NCBI GenBank assembly: GCA_036504335.1
Contig: DASXVJ010000035.1
Location: 62,001 to 126,000 of the forward strand
Origin: Fen-183 sp036504335
Lineage (GTDB): Bacteria > Acidobacteriota > Thermoanaerobaculia > UBA5066
DNA length: 64,000 bases
Reading direction: 5' to 3'
Below the pieces are notes generated by a model. The model ran no database searches. It saw nothing but the letters and a program-made list of their open reading frames with translations, and was not told the origin of the DNA. Below, piece after piece: positions 15,774 through 22,332 of the stretch (its first letter is position 1; each line of letters starts with the position of its first letter). A program made the position numbers and the translations under genes.

Positions 15774-16949
15774 TCAACCCCAGCGCGGCTGCTCGTCGGG
15801 GCTGATCCCGAGCGAGATCTTCCCGACGATTTCGTGGACGAGCGCCGAGTTGGCCGGGTGAAAGCGGCCCGCGCGGCAGTCGCGGAAAAGCCGCTCGAGC
15901 TCGCTCTTCTTGAACATGCCGAATCCGCCCGACAGGTCGAGCGCGCGGTCCACGATCCGGAAGGCGCCCTCCACGGCGTGATACTTCATCGCGACGAGCC
16001 TCAGGAACCAGTCGGGCCCGATCGCGCCCCGCGACCAGTCGCGCGCGATCGCGTCGACGTGCGGCCCGATCGATTCGAGCTCGAGAGAGATCTCCGCGAT
16101 GCCGTGCTGGATCTCGGGGTGGTAGATCATCGGCCGCGTCAGGCCGATCGACGTCTTCGTCTTCAGCTGCTCGATGATGACCTCGCGCGTCCTCTGCCCG
16201 ATCGCGTAATAGACGTTCGCGAAGCCGGTCAGGCCCCACGTGAAGAACCCGAGGATGAACATGTCCACGCCCGCGACGCCCGCGGGAACGACGCGCGCGA
16301 CGTACTTGTCGGGGACGAACGCGCCTTCGAGCACCGTGTCGTCGCTCCTCGTCGCGCGCATCCCCATGACGTCCCACGTCTCCTTGACCGTGGCGCCCTT
16401 CGTGCCGCGCGGCAGGAAGGCGTGCACGATCTTCGGCGCGGCGGGATCGCTCATGTCCATCGCGTGAAGCCCGAGCCGCGTCCAGACCGGCGTCAGGCTG
16501 CCGAAGGACTTCTTGCCCGTGATGCGCCAGCCCCCGTCGACGCGTTCGGCCTTCGAGGTCGAGAGGAGACCCGGGATGTCGTTGCCGTGCTCGGCGTGAC
16601 CGGCAGCGAAGACCTCGCCGGCCGCCGCTTCCTTCAGGATCCACTCGCAGGACTTGTCGCCGCTCCGCCAGAGGTCCGCCGCATCACCCACCCAGTAGTT
16701 GTGCATGTTGATGCACAGCGCGGTGGCGGGGGCGTAGTGGGCGAGGCGGCGCGTCTCGAGCGCCACTTCCTCCAGCGTCATTCCCGCGCCGCCGAACTCC
16801 TTCGGCACCGCCATCAGGAGGTACCCGGCGGCCTTGAGGTCGTCGAAATCCTCCTGGCAGAAGCGGTTCTCGCGGTCGTAGAGGGGCGCCCGATCGCGAC
16901 ACTTCTCGAGCAGGGCGTCCGTGAGCACGGGCTTCGTCGGGACCGGCAT
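15774..16949 (-). CDS. Acyl-CoA dehydrogenase family protein
   Basis: FAD-dependent dehydrogenase of 391 residues with the acyl-CoA dehydrogenase fold. N-terminal helices include LLMAVPKEFGGAGMTLEEV. The middle beta domain has GGWRITGKKSFGSLTP and VMGMRATRSDDTVLEGAFVP, and the C-terminal helical domain ends with DLSGGFGMFKKSELERLFRDCRAGRFHPANSALVHEIVGK. The C-terminal part resembles the branch that also contains monooxygenase-like members, so the substrate is uncertain, and I could not place the usual catalytic glutamate with confidence. It has a GGAGG ribosome site and a likely upstream promoter. Confidence 0.85.
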   Translation of the reverse strand: MPVPTKPVLTDALLEKCRDRAPLYDRENRFCQEDFDDLKAAGYLLMAVPKEFGGAGMTLEEVALETRRLAHYAPATALCINMHNYWVGDAADLWRSGDKSCEWILKEAAAGEVFAAGHAEHGNDIPGLLSTSKAERVDGGWRITGKKSFGSLTPVWTRLGLHAMDMSDPAAPKIVHAFLPRGTKGATVKETWDVMGMRATRSDDTVLEGAFVPDKYVARVVPAGVAGVDMFILGFFTWGLTGFANVYYAIGQRTREVIIEQLKTKTSIGLTRPMIYHPEIQHGIAEISLELESIGPHVDAIARDWSRGAIGPDWFLRLVAMKYHAVEGAFRIVDRALDLSGGFGMFKKSELERLFRDCRAGRFHPANSALVHEIVGKISLGISPDEQPRWG

Positions 16950-16993
16950 GAGCCACCTCCGAACGTTCGCGCTTCAGATTCGTGCGGGCCGCC

Positions 16994-17023
16994 ATTTTCC
17001 GCGGAGCGCGCGACGAGAGTCAA
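16994..17023 (-). promoter_or_regulatory. Putative sigma-70-type promoter for the acyl-CoA dehydrogenase gene
   Basis: On the minus strand TTGACT (17023-17018) is separated by 18 bases from GAAAAT (16999-16994), about 45 bases before the ATG at 16949. It matches TTGACA at five of six positions and TATAAT at four of six. It lies in the 119-base gap between this gene and thpR; nothing else was recognised there. Confidence 0.35.
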
Positions 17024-17068
17024 TCTCATTCGCAGTGAAATCCACCCCCGACGCGACGGCGGGGCCGG

Positions 17069-17617
17069 TCAGCCGGACAGCGGAAACCGGCCCAGCGGGG
17101 TATGGACGGGAGGCCCCGCGCCGAGATCGCTCCGATAGAGGACGAGCGCGTCCACGCGCTGCGTGCCGAACGCGCCCACGGAGGGCGCAAGTGCGGCGAC
17201 GGCCCGGGCGTTCTCCTTCGAGCCGCGCGGGTCCCGCGCCCGCGCGAGCGTCAGGTGCGGCGCGAACGGGCGTTCCTCCGCGGGGAACCCCCGCGCCTCG
17301 AGCTCGCCCTCCAGCGCCGCGGCGAGCGCGGCGAGCGGCTCGCGCCCGGCGCCGAGCCCGGCCCACACGACGCGCAGCGGGCCGTGCGCCGGGAAGCGCC
17401 CGAGGCCGCGCACCTCGAGGTCGAACGGGCTGGCCGCCGCGCACGCCGCCCTCGCGGCTTCGGCGACCGGGTCCGCGAGGGCGGGCGGGAGATCGGCGAA
17501 GAACCTCAGCGTCAGATGGAGCTGCTCACGCTGCACCCAGCGCAGGTCGCGCGCTCCCGAGAGGGTCGCGCGCGGCCTCGCGAGGGCCTCCCGGAGGGCC
17601 GCGTCCGCGACGGGCAC
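17069..17617 (-). CDS. thpR: RNA 2',3'-cyclic phosphodiesterase (ThpR/LigT, 2H family)
   Basis: 2H phosphoesterase that opens 2',3'-cyclic phosphates on RNA. Both HxT motifs are present (QLHLTLRFFADL and PFAPHLTLARARDP). From the first canonical start (GTG 17617) the protein has 182 residues, but it then lacks the first strand. The codons just upstream, 17635-17618, read IRAFVA, exactly the expected family N-terminus, and are preceded at once by an in-frame TAG that ends the zinc-ribbon gene. The only codon able to start the full-length form is ATC. So either a rare non-canonical start is used, or the protein is truncated, or there is a base error. Confidence 0.82.
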   Translation of the reverse strand: MPVADAALREALARPRATLSGARDLRWVQREQLHLTLRFFADLPPALADPVAEAARAACAAASPFDLEVRGLGRFPAHGPLRVVWAGLGAGREPLAALAAALEGELEARGFPAEERPFAPHLTLARARDPRGSKENARAVAALAPSVGAFGTQRVDALVLYRSDLGAGPPVHTPLGRFPLSG

Positions 17618-17635
17618 GGCGACGAACGCGCGGAT

Positions 17636-17890
17636 CTAGACGTCTCCCTTGTCGAGCTCCCCGCGTTCCACGGCGTCCTCGGACTCCTCTTCCTCGTCCG
17701 CGAAGAACCAGTTCTTCGCGCAGGCCTTGCCGCAGAAGATCTGCTGGCCGGAGCGGACCGCGCACGAGCGGCAGAACCGCTTCTCGCAGTACGGGCACTC
17801 CGCGATCAGCGCGCGCTCGTACATCTGCTCGCACTTCTCGCAGAACAGGTACGGGGACTTGGCGTCTTCCTCGGTCTCTTTGCGCCGCAC
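17636..17890 (-). CDS. Small zinc-ribbon-like protein
   Basis: An 84-residue protein with four Cys pairs: FCEKC, ECPYCEKRFCRSC and FCGKAC, spaced like a treble-clef or double zinc ribbon. A basic N-terminus (RRKETEED) and an acidic tail (DEEEESEDAVERGELDKGD) flank the metal site. The GTG start at 17890 is preceded by a tRNA gene on the same strand. The stop abuts the thpR coding region, suggesting one transcript. The family resembles HIT-type or ribosome-associated zinc fingers only in Cys spacing; no function is assigned. Confidence 0.7.
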   Translation of the reverse strand: MRRKETEEDAKSPYLFCEKCEQMYERALIAECPYCEKRFCRSCAVRSGQQIFCGKACAKNWFFADEEEESEDAVERGELDKGDV

Positions 17891-17925
17891 GCGGGAATCA
17901 TACGGCGGCGGGGAGACGGAAGTGG

Positions 17926-17999
17926 TGGCGGCGGGCGGAATCGAACCGCCGACAAAGGGCTTATGAGACCCCTGCTCTGGCCATCTGAGCTACGCCGCC
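17926..17999 (-). tRNA. tRNA with CAT anticodon (probably elongator Met)
   Basis: A 74-base cloverleaf. The acceptor stem is GGCGGCG paired with CGCCGCC, with discriminator A. The D-arm is GCTC/GAGC, the anticodon stem-loop has loop CTCATAA (anticodon CAT), and the T-arm is GGCGG/CCGCC around TTCGATT. CCA is not encoded (CC only). The GGCGGCG acceptor resembles bacterial elongator Met tRNAs. tRNA-Ile2, whose CAT is modified by TilS, also reads CAT and cannot be excluded; notably tilS is the divergent neighbour. Confidence 0.93.
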
Positions 18000-18045
18000 C
18001 CTGATCGTTCCCGGGGCCCGGGCGAGGGGCGGATGATAGCGCAGC

Positions 18046-19035
18046 ATGGCCGAGACCCTCCCCGACCGCTTCGCCCGGCACCTCGCGGAAACCGGCCTCC
18101 TCGACGGGGCCGGCGTACTCGCCGTCGCCTGCTCGGGCGGCGGCGACTCGACGGCGCTCCTCCTCCTCGTCCACGCCTGGGCCGCGCCGCGGGGCATTCC
18201 CGTCGTGGCGCTGCACGTCGCCCACGGCCTGCGCGGCGAGGCGGGGCTCGCCGACGCGCGGTTCTGCGCGGACCTGGCCGCGCGCCTCGGCGTGCCGTAC
18301 GGCTTCCTGTCCGTGGACGTCCCGACGCAGAAGAAGAAGGGCGAGAGCGTCGAGTCCGCCGCGCGGCGGCTGCGCTACCGCGCGCTCCTGTCCGTGGCGG
18401 GCGAGATGGAGGCCGCCGTCCTCACGGGGCACACGCGCGACGACCAGGCCGAGACCGTCCTCCTCCACCTCGAACGCCGGCTCGGCCGCGGGCGCGGCGG
18501 CATCCGCGCGAAGCGCCCCGACGGCGTCGTCAGGCCCCTCCTCCCCTTCTCGCGCACCGAGCTGCGCGCGTATCTCGAGGGCCGGGGCGTCCCGTGGCGC
18601 GAGGACGAGACGAACGCGAACGAGGGCTTCGCGCGAAACCGGGTCCGGCGCGCGGTGCTGCCCGAGATCGAGCGCCGGATGCCCGGCGCGACGGAGCGGC
18701 TCGCGCGCGCCGGGGACGCCTATTCGCACCGCCTCGACGCGCTCGACCGGAGCGTCGACAGGATGCTCGGAGAAGAGAAGATTTCTTTGAAAGGTCATTG
18801 GCCGAGGAGCTTCTTCAAGCGGCTGTCCGACGACGAGGCGGCGCGGCTGCTCCTCCGGGCGGCCGGCGCCCTCGGCGCCGGCCGCCCCCCCGGCCGCCGG
18901 CAGGTTGAAAAGGTACTTCTTCGCCTGCGCCGCGATCCCGTGTTCCACGAGACGTTTGCGGGCCATCGCCTCACCGCGAGCCCGCGCTTCGTCCGTCTTT
19001 CACCTTCCAGGAAGAAATCCACCGAAACGACCTGA
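18046..19035 (+). CDS. tilS: tRNA(Ile)-lysidine synthase TilS
   Basis: ATP-dependent ligase that adds lysine to C34 of tRNA-Ile2, turning a CAT (Met) anticodon into an Ile-reading one. The PP-loop ACSGGGDSTALLLL lies near residue 30, followed by ALHVAHGLRGEAGLADARFC, ESVESAARRLRYRAL, LTGHTRDDQAETVLLHL and DETNANEGFARNRVRRAVLP, the standard TilS order. At 329 residues it is shorter than E. coli TilS (432), with a small C-terminal region. Two inward-facing motif copies (18768 and 18994) lie in that C-terminal region, encoding EEKISLKGH and the terminal LSPSRKKSTETT. Confidence 0.92.
   Translation: MAETLPDRFARHLAETGLLDGAGVLAVACSGGGDSTALLLLVHAWAAPRGIPVVALHVAHGLRGEAGLADARFCADLAARLGVPYGFLSVDVPTQKKKGESVESAARRLRYRALLSVAGEMEAAVLTGHTRDDQAETVLLHLERRLGRGRGGIRAKRPDGVVRPLLPFSRTELRAYLEGRGVPWREDETNANEGFARNRVRRAVLPEIERRMPGATERLARAGDAYSHRLDALDRSVDRMLGEEKISLKGHWPRSFFKRLSDDEAARLLLRAAGALGAGRPPGRRQVEKVLLRLRRDPVFHETFAGHRLTASPRFVRLSPSRKKSTETT
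18768..18801 (+). repeat. Dispersed AT-rich motif, copy 9
   Basis: Core GAAGATTTCTTTGAAAGG at 18777-18794 equals the consensus plus one A. It encodes EKISLKG in TilS and faces copy 10. Confidence 0.72.
18994..19024 (-). repeat. Dispersed AT-rich motif, copy 10
   Basis: The minus strand reads GGATTTCTTCCTGGAAGGTG then AAAGACGG. It is a divergent copy that supplies the last codons of tilS and pairs inward with copy 9. Confidence 0.5.
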
Positions 19036-19093
19036 ATTTCAAGCACCAGGCGACGAAGGGGGTCCCGCGGCCCCCCTTGATAGACTTCCCCCG

Positions 19094-19660
19094 GTGGCAC
19101 TCGCCTTCGACGAACGGTACGGTCCGGCCGACATCGCGCGGCGCGTGGCGGACGTCGGGCGGCGGATCGCCCACGATTACCCGAACGGCCCCATCGTCCT
19201 CATCGCCATCCTGAAAGGCGCCGGGTTCTTCGTGGCGGACCTCGCCCGGGCGGTGCCGCGTCCCGTCCGCTGCGAGTACATCGACGTGCTCCGCGACGGG
19301 GAGGCCGAGAAGGTCGTCAACTATCACTTCCTCGCGCCCTTCGACGTGAGGGACGCGCACCTGATCGTCCTCAAGGACGTCATCCGCAGCGGAGTCGTGG
19401 AAACCTGGCTGCTCAGCCAGCTCCGGGAAGAAAACCCCCGTTCCCTGCGTTTCGCCTGCGTGGTGGATCGTCCGCAGGAACGCAAAAGCTCGCTTCTCGC
19501 CGATTACGTGCTGTTCCCGTCCGAGGAAGGGGTCCTCGTCGGGTACGGCATGGAGTACCAGCGGGAAGGGGGCAACTTCCCCTTCATCGCCCAGGTCCGG
19601 ACCGAGGGGGAATCGCCGTTCGAGACGAGCGGCGAGATCGCCCGGCGCACGCGCCCCTGA
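19094..19660 (+). CDS. hpt: Hypoxanthine phosphoribosyltransferase-like protein
   Basis: Purine-salvage type I phosphoribosyltransferase fold, 188 residues from GTG 19094 (VALAFDERYG). Supporting segments are IARRVADVGRRIAHDYP, VLIAILKGAGFFVADLARAV and the late ADYVLFPSEEGVLVGYGMEY, like the HPRT tail (…P..FVVGYGLDY). The PRPP-loop position reads LIVLKDVIRSGVVETW, where active HPRTs have an acidic pair and DTG (V-E-D-x-x-D-T-G-x-T). Acidic residues are replaced by Lys and Arg-Ser. Catalysis may be altered, or the protein may serve another role. The gene ends 50 bases before ftsH, as hpt often does. Confidence 0.78.
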   Translation: MALAFDERYGPADIARRVADVGRRIAHDYPNGPIVLIAILKGAGFFVADLARAVPRPVRCEYIDVLRDGEAEKVVNYHFLAPFDVRDAHLIVLKDVIRSGVVETWLLSQLREENPRSLRFACVVDRPQERKSSLLADYVLFPSEEGVLVGYGMEYQREGGNFPFIAQVRTEGESPFETSGEIARRTRP

Positions 19661-19710
19661 ACCGCGTGAGCCCGTCTGACGTTCAGTAAGGAAGCCGAGG
19701 GCATTTCAAG

Positions 19711-21633
19711 GTGAACACAACCGTCAAGAACGTCCTGCTGTGGATGGTCATCCTCGTGGTGATCCTCCTCCTGTTCCGCGTCGTCGACGTCGGCCGCACG
19801 AGCACGGCCACCGTCTCCTTCACCGAGTTCATGGAGATGGTGAAGAAGGGCGACGTCGAGAAGGTCACGATCCGCGGCCAGGAGATCCGCGGGTTCAAGA
19901 AGGGCGCCGTGGAGGGCCGCGAGCCCGGCGTGCGCGCGTACGCCCCGGCCTACAACGACCTCACGGCCGACCTCATGAAGGCGAACGTGAAGATCACGGC
20001 GGAGGAGCCGCGCGAAGGCTCGTTCCTCGTGATCCTCCTGCAGTGGGCCCCGATCCTGTTCCTGATCGGCCTGTGGATCTTCATCATGCGGCAGATGCAG
20101 ACGGGCGGGAACCGCGCGATGCAGTTCGGAAAGTCGCGCGCGAAGATGCTCACGCCGAACCAGAAGAAGGTCACGTTCAAGGACGTCGCGGGCTGCGAGG
20201 AAGCCAAGGAAGAGCTCTCCGAGATCATCGACTTCCTGAAGGAGCCCGCGAAGTTCCAGAAGCTCGGCGGCAAGATCCCGAAGGGCGTCATCATGATGGG
20301 CCCGCCGGGCACCGGGAAGACTCTTCTCGCGCGCGCGGTCGCCGGCGAAGCGAACGTGCCGTTCTTCTCGATCTCCGGCTCGGACTTCGTCGAGATGTTC
20401 GTCGGCGTGGGCGCGTCGCGCGTGCGCGACCTCTTCGAGCAGGGCAAGAAGAACGCACCCTGCATCATCTTCATCGACGAGATCGACGCGGTCGGCCGCC
20501 ACCGCGGCGCCGGCCTCGGCGGCGGACACGACGAGCGCGAGCAGACGCTCAACGCGCTCCTCGTCGAGATGGACGGCTTCGAGGGCAACGACGGCGTCAT
20601 CCTCGTCGCCGCCACGAACCGGCCCGACGTCCTCGACCCGGCGCTCCTTCGTCCCGGCCGCTTCGACCGCCGCGTCGTCGTGGATCGTCCGGACGTCAAG
20701 GGCCGCGAGGGCATCCTCAAGGTCCACACGCGCACGATCCCGATGTCCGACGACGTCGACCTCTCGGTCGTGGCGCGCGGCACCCCGGGCTTCGCCGGGG
20801 CCGATCTCGCGAACCTCGTGAACGAAGCCGCTCTCGCGGCCGCCCGCGTCGACAAGAAGAAGGTCGACATGGTCGACTTCAACTACGCCAAGGACAAGGT
20901 CCTCATGGGCGCCGAGCGGAAGTCCATGGTCATGTCGGACGACGAGAAGCGCGTCACGGCCTACCACGAGGGCGGCCACGCGCTCATCGCCTCGTTCGAG
21001 GAGCACACGGACCCGCTCCACAAGGTCACGATCATCCCGCGCGGCCGCGCGCTGGGCCTCACGCAGCAGCTCCCGCTCGAGGACAAGTACACGTACTCGA
21101 AGGAGTACATCGAGGCCGAGCTCGCCGTCATGATGGGCGGCCGCCTCGCCGAGGAAGTCTGCATCGGCCGGATCACGACGGGCGCCTCGAACGACTTCGA
21201 GAAGGCCACCGAGATGGCGCGCCGCATGGTGTGCGAGTGGGGCATGAGCGAGCTGGGGCCGATGTCTTTCGGCCGGCCCGAGGGCGAGGTCTTCCTCGGC
21301 CGCGACTTCTCGCGCCAGCCCGACTACTCCGAGGACACGGCGCGGAAGATCGACGACGAGGTCAACCGCATCGTGACGACCTCGTATGCGCGCGGAAAGA
21401 AGATCATCGTCGAGCACCGCGCCGCGCTCGAGGAGATCGCCAAGGTGCTCCTCGAGAAGGAGTCCCTCGACGGCGAGGAGATCTACGCGATCATCAAGCG
21501 CGTCACCGGGCACGAGGTCGCGAAAAGGCCGCCCGTGAAGCCCGAGCCGCCGAAGCCCACTGCGCCCGCCACCGTCGCGCAGAAGGACGAGGGCGCCGCG
21601 CCGGCCGGGGGCCTCATCCCGGTCCCGGCGTAA
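19711..21633 (+). CDS. ftsH: ATP-dependent zinc metalloprotease FtsH
   Basis: Membrane-anchored AAA+ protease of 640 residues that degrades membrane and short-lived cytosolic proteins. Two transmembrane segments flank a periplasmic domain (VLLWMVILVVILLLF and ILFLIGLWIFIMRQM). The AAA module has GPPGTGKTLLARA, IIFIDEIDAVGRHRG and the SRH region NRPDVLDPALLRPGRFDRRV; the zinc site is HEGGHALI. The tail is Pro-rich (KRPPVKPEPPKPTAP). It has a GTG start. The hpt-ftsH order is a common bacterial arrangement. An intrinsic terminator follows. Confidence 0.97.
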   Translation: MNTTVKNVLLWMVILVVILLLFRVVDVGRTSTATVSFTEFMEMVKKGDVEKVTIRGQEIRGFKKGAVEGREPGVRAYAPAYNDLTADLMKANVKITAEEPREGSFLVILLQWAPILFLIGLWIFIMRQMQTGGNRAMQFGKSRAKMLTPNQKKVTFKDVAGCEEAKEELSEIIDFLKEPAKFQKLGGKIPKGVIMMGPPGTGKTLLARAVAGEANVPFFSISGSDFVEMFVGVGASRVRDLFEQGKKNAPCIIFIDEIDAVGRHRGAGLGGGHDEREQTLNALLVEMDGFEGNDGVILVAATNRPDVLDPALLRPGRFDRRVVVDRPDVKGREGILKVHTRTIPMSDDVDLSVVARGTPGFAGADLANLVNEAALAAARVDKKKVDMVDFNYAKDKVLMGAERKSMVMSDDEKRVTAYHEGGHALIASFEEHTDPLHKVTIIPRGRALGLTQQLPLEDKYTYSKEYIEAELAVMMGGRLAEEVCIGRITTGASNDFEKATEMARRMVCEWGMSELGPMSFGRPEGEVFLGRDFSRQPDYSEDTARKIDDEVNRIVTTSYARGKKIIVEHRAALEEIAKVLLEKESLDGEEIYAIIKRVTGHEVAKRPPVKPEPPKPTAPATVAQKDEGAAPAGGLIPVPA

Positions 21634-21658
21634 GCCTCCGCGAGCACCGTTCTTTTCG

Positions 21659-21687
21659 GAAGGGCCGCATCCGCGGCCCTTCTCTTT
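21659..21687 (+). terminator. Rho-independent-like terminator after ftsH
   Basis: A ten-base stem GAAGGGCCGC/GCGGCCCTTC around loop ATCC, followed by a T-rich TCTTT tail. It separates ftsH from the vapBC promoter. Confidence 0.75.
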
Positions 21688-21694
21688 CGGCGGG

Positions 21695-21731
21695 TTGCAT
21701 ATGATGCATAGAAAATCTATGCTCTATGCAT
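21695..21731 (+). promoter_or_regulatory. vapBC promoter with overlapping palindromic operator
   Basis: TTGCAT (21695) and TATGCT (21718) are 17 bases apart and could be -35 and -10 elements. They overlap two nested inverted repeats: GCATAG-AAAAT-CTATGC (21706-21722) and ATGCATAG…CTATGCAT (21704-21711 with 21724-21731). The second reaches the vapB start codon. The arrangement suits autorepression by the VapBC complex. With transcription starting near 21730 and no Shine-Dalgarno visible, the message may be leaderless. Confidence 0.65.
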
Positions 21732-21927
21732 GAGAACGACGCTCGACATCCCCGAAGAGCTCCTCGAGGAGGCTCGAAAGGCCGCCCGGTTCTCGACGAA
21801 GCGCGAGACGGTCGTCGCCGGCCTCAACGAGCTCCTTAGAAAGGCGAAGCGGGAAGACCTTCGCCGGCTCGCCGGCCGCGTGGACCTGAAGATCGACCTT
21901 CGAAAGTCGCGCCAGCGGCCCTCGTGA
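21730..21927 (+). CDS. vapB: VapB-type antitoxin
   Basis: Short antitoxin of 65 residues. The N-terminus MRTTLDIPEELLEEA is the ribbon-helix-helix DNA-binding signature of VapB_antitoxin_2-type proteins, followed by a helix with TKRETVVAGLNELLRKAKR and a basic C-terminal tail that would wrap the toxin. It overlaps the toxin gene by four bases (GTGA at 21924). The local AT-rich promoter contrasts with the GC-rich surroundings, which suits a mobile toxin-antitoxin cassette. Neutralisation of the adjacent PIN RNase is inferred from family and context. Confidence 0.9.
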   Translation: MRTTLDIPEELLEEARKAARFSTKRETVVAGLNELLRKAKREDLRRLAGRVDLKIDLRKSRQRPS

Positions 21928-22316
21928 GCGATCTGCTCGTCGACTCCTCGGTCTGGATCGACTTCTTCCGCGGGACGAGGGACGTCGTGCGCCGCGTGGA
22001 CGCCGCTCTCGACAAGGACCGAATCGCCGTCTGCGGCCCTGTCGTCGCCGAGGTCCTGTCCGGCGCGCGCACGCGCGCCGACTTCGTGCGCCTGAAGGAC
22101 GCTTTCGAAGGACTGGCCCTGCTGCCGGAGCCAGCCGACTCCTGGCCGCGCGTCGCGGAAACCCGTTTCGCCCTCGCGCGGCGCGGAACCCAGGCCGCCC
22201 TCGTCGACATCCTCATCGCACTAACGGCCGCAGACGCCGGGCACGCCGTTCTCACGCGCGATGCGGACTTTCGGCGCATCGCCACGGTTGTTCCAGTCGA
22301 GGTCGAGTCGATCTGA
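21924..22316 (+). CDS. vapC: VapC-type PIN-domain ribonuclease toxin
   Basis: PIN-domain endoribonuclease of 130 residues; relatives cleave tRNA or rRNA when released from the antitoxin. Acidic metal ligands are visible: Asp in LLVDSSVWIDFFRG, Glu in GPVVAEVLSGAR, Asp in ALVDILIALTAADAG, and Asp residues in VLTRDADFRRIA. The start GTG overlaps the vapB stop, so toxin synthesis depends on antitoxin translation. No truncation was seen, so the module looks intact. Confidence 0.92.
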   Translation: MSDLLVDSSVWIDFFRGTRDVVRRVDAALDKDRIAVCGPVVAEVLSGARTRADFVRLKDAFEGLALLPEPADSWPRVAETRFALARRGTQAALVDILIALTAADAGHAVLTRDADFRRIATVVPVEVESI

Positions 22317-22332
22317 GCGCGATAATCGCCTG

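Noticed and set aside
17010..17043. AATCTCATTCGCAGTGAAATCC as another motif copy
   Set aside because: It shares CATTCGCAG with copy 7 only; overlap with the putative promoter makes chance likely.
21706..21722. GCATAG-AAAAT-CTATGC as a copy of the dispersed AGAAAATCT motif
   Set aside because: It is a perfect operator palindrome of different sequence beside the vapB start; the shared AGAAAATCT is short and the flanks do not match.
21834..21851. CTTAGAAAGGCGAAGCGG in vapB as a motif copy
   Set aside because: It matches only the right half (TTAGAAAG-GAAG) and lacks GATTT, so I left it out of the count.
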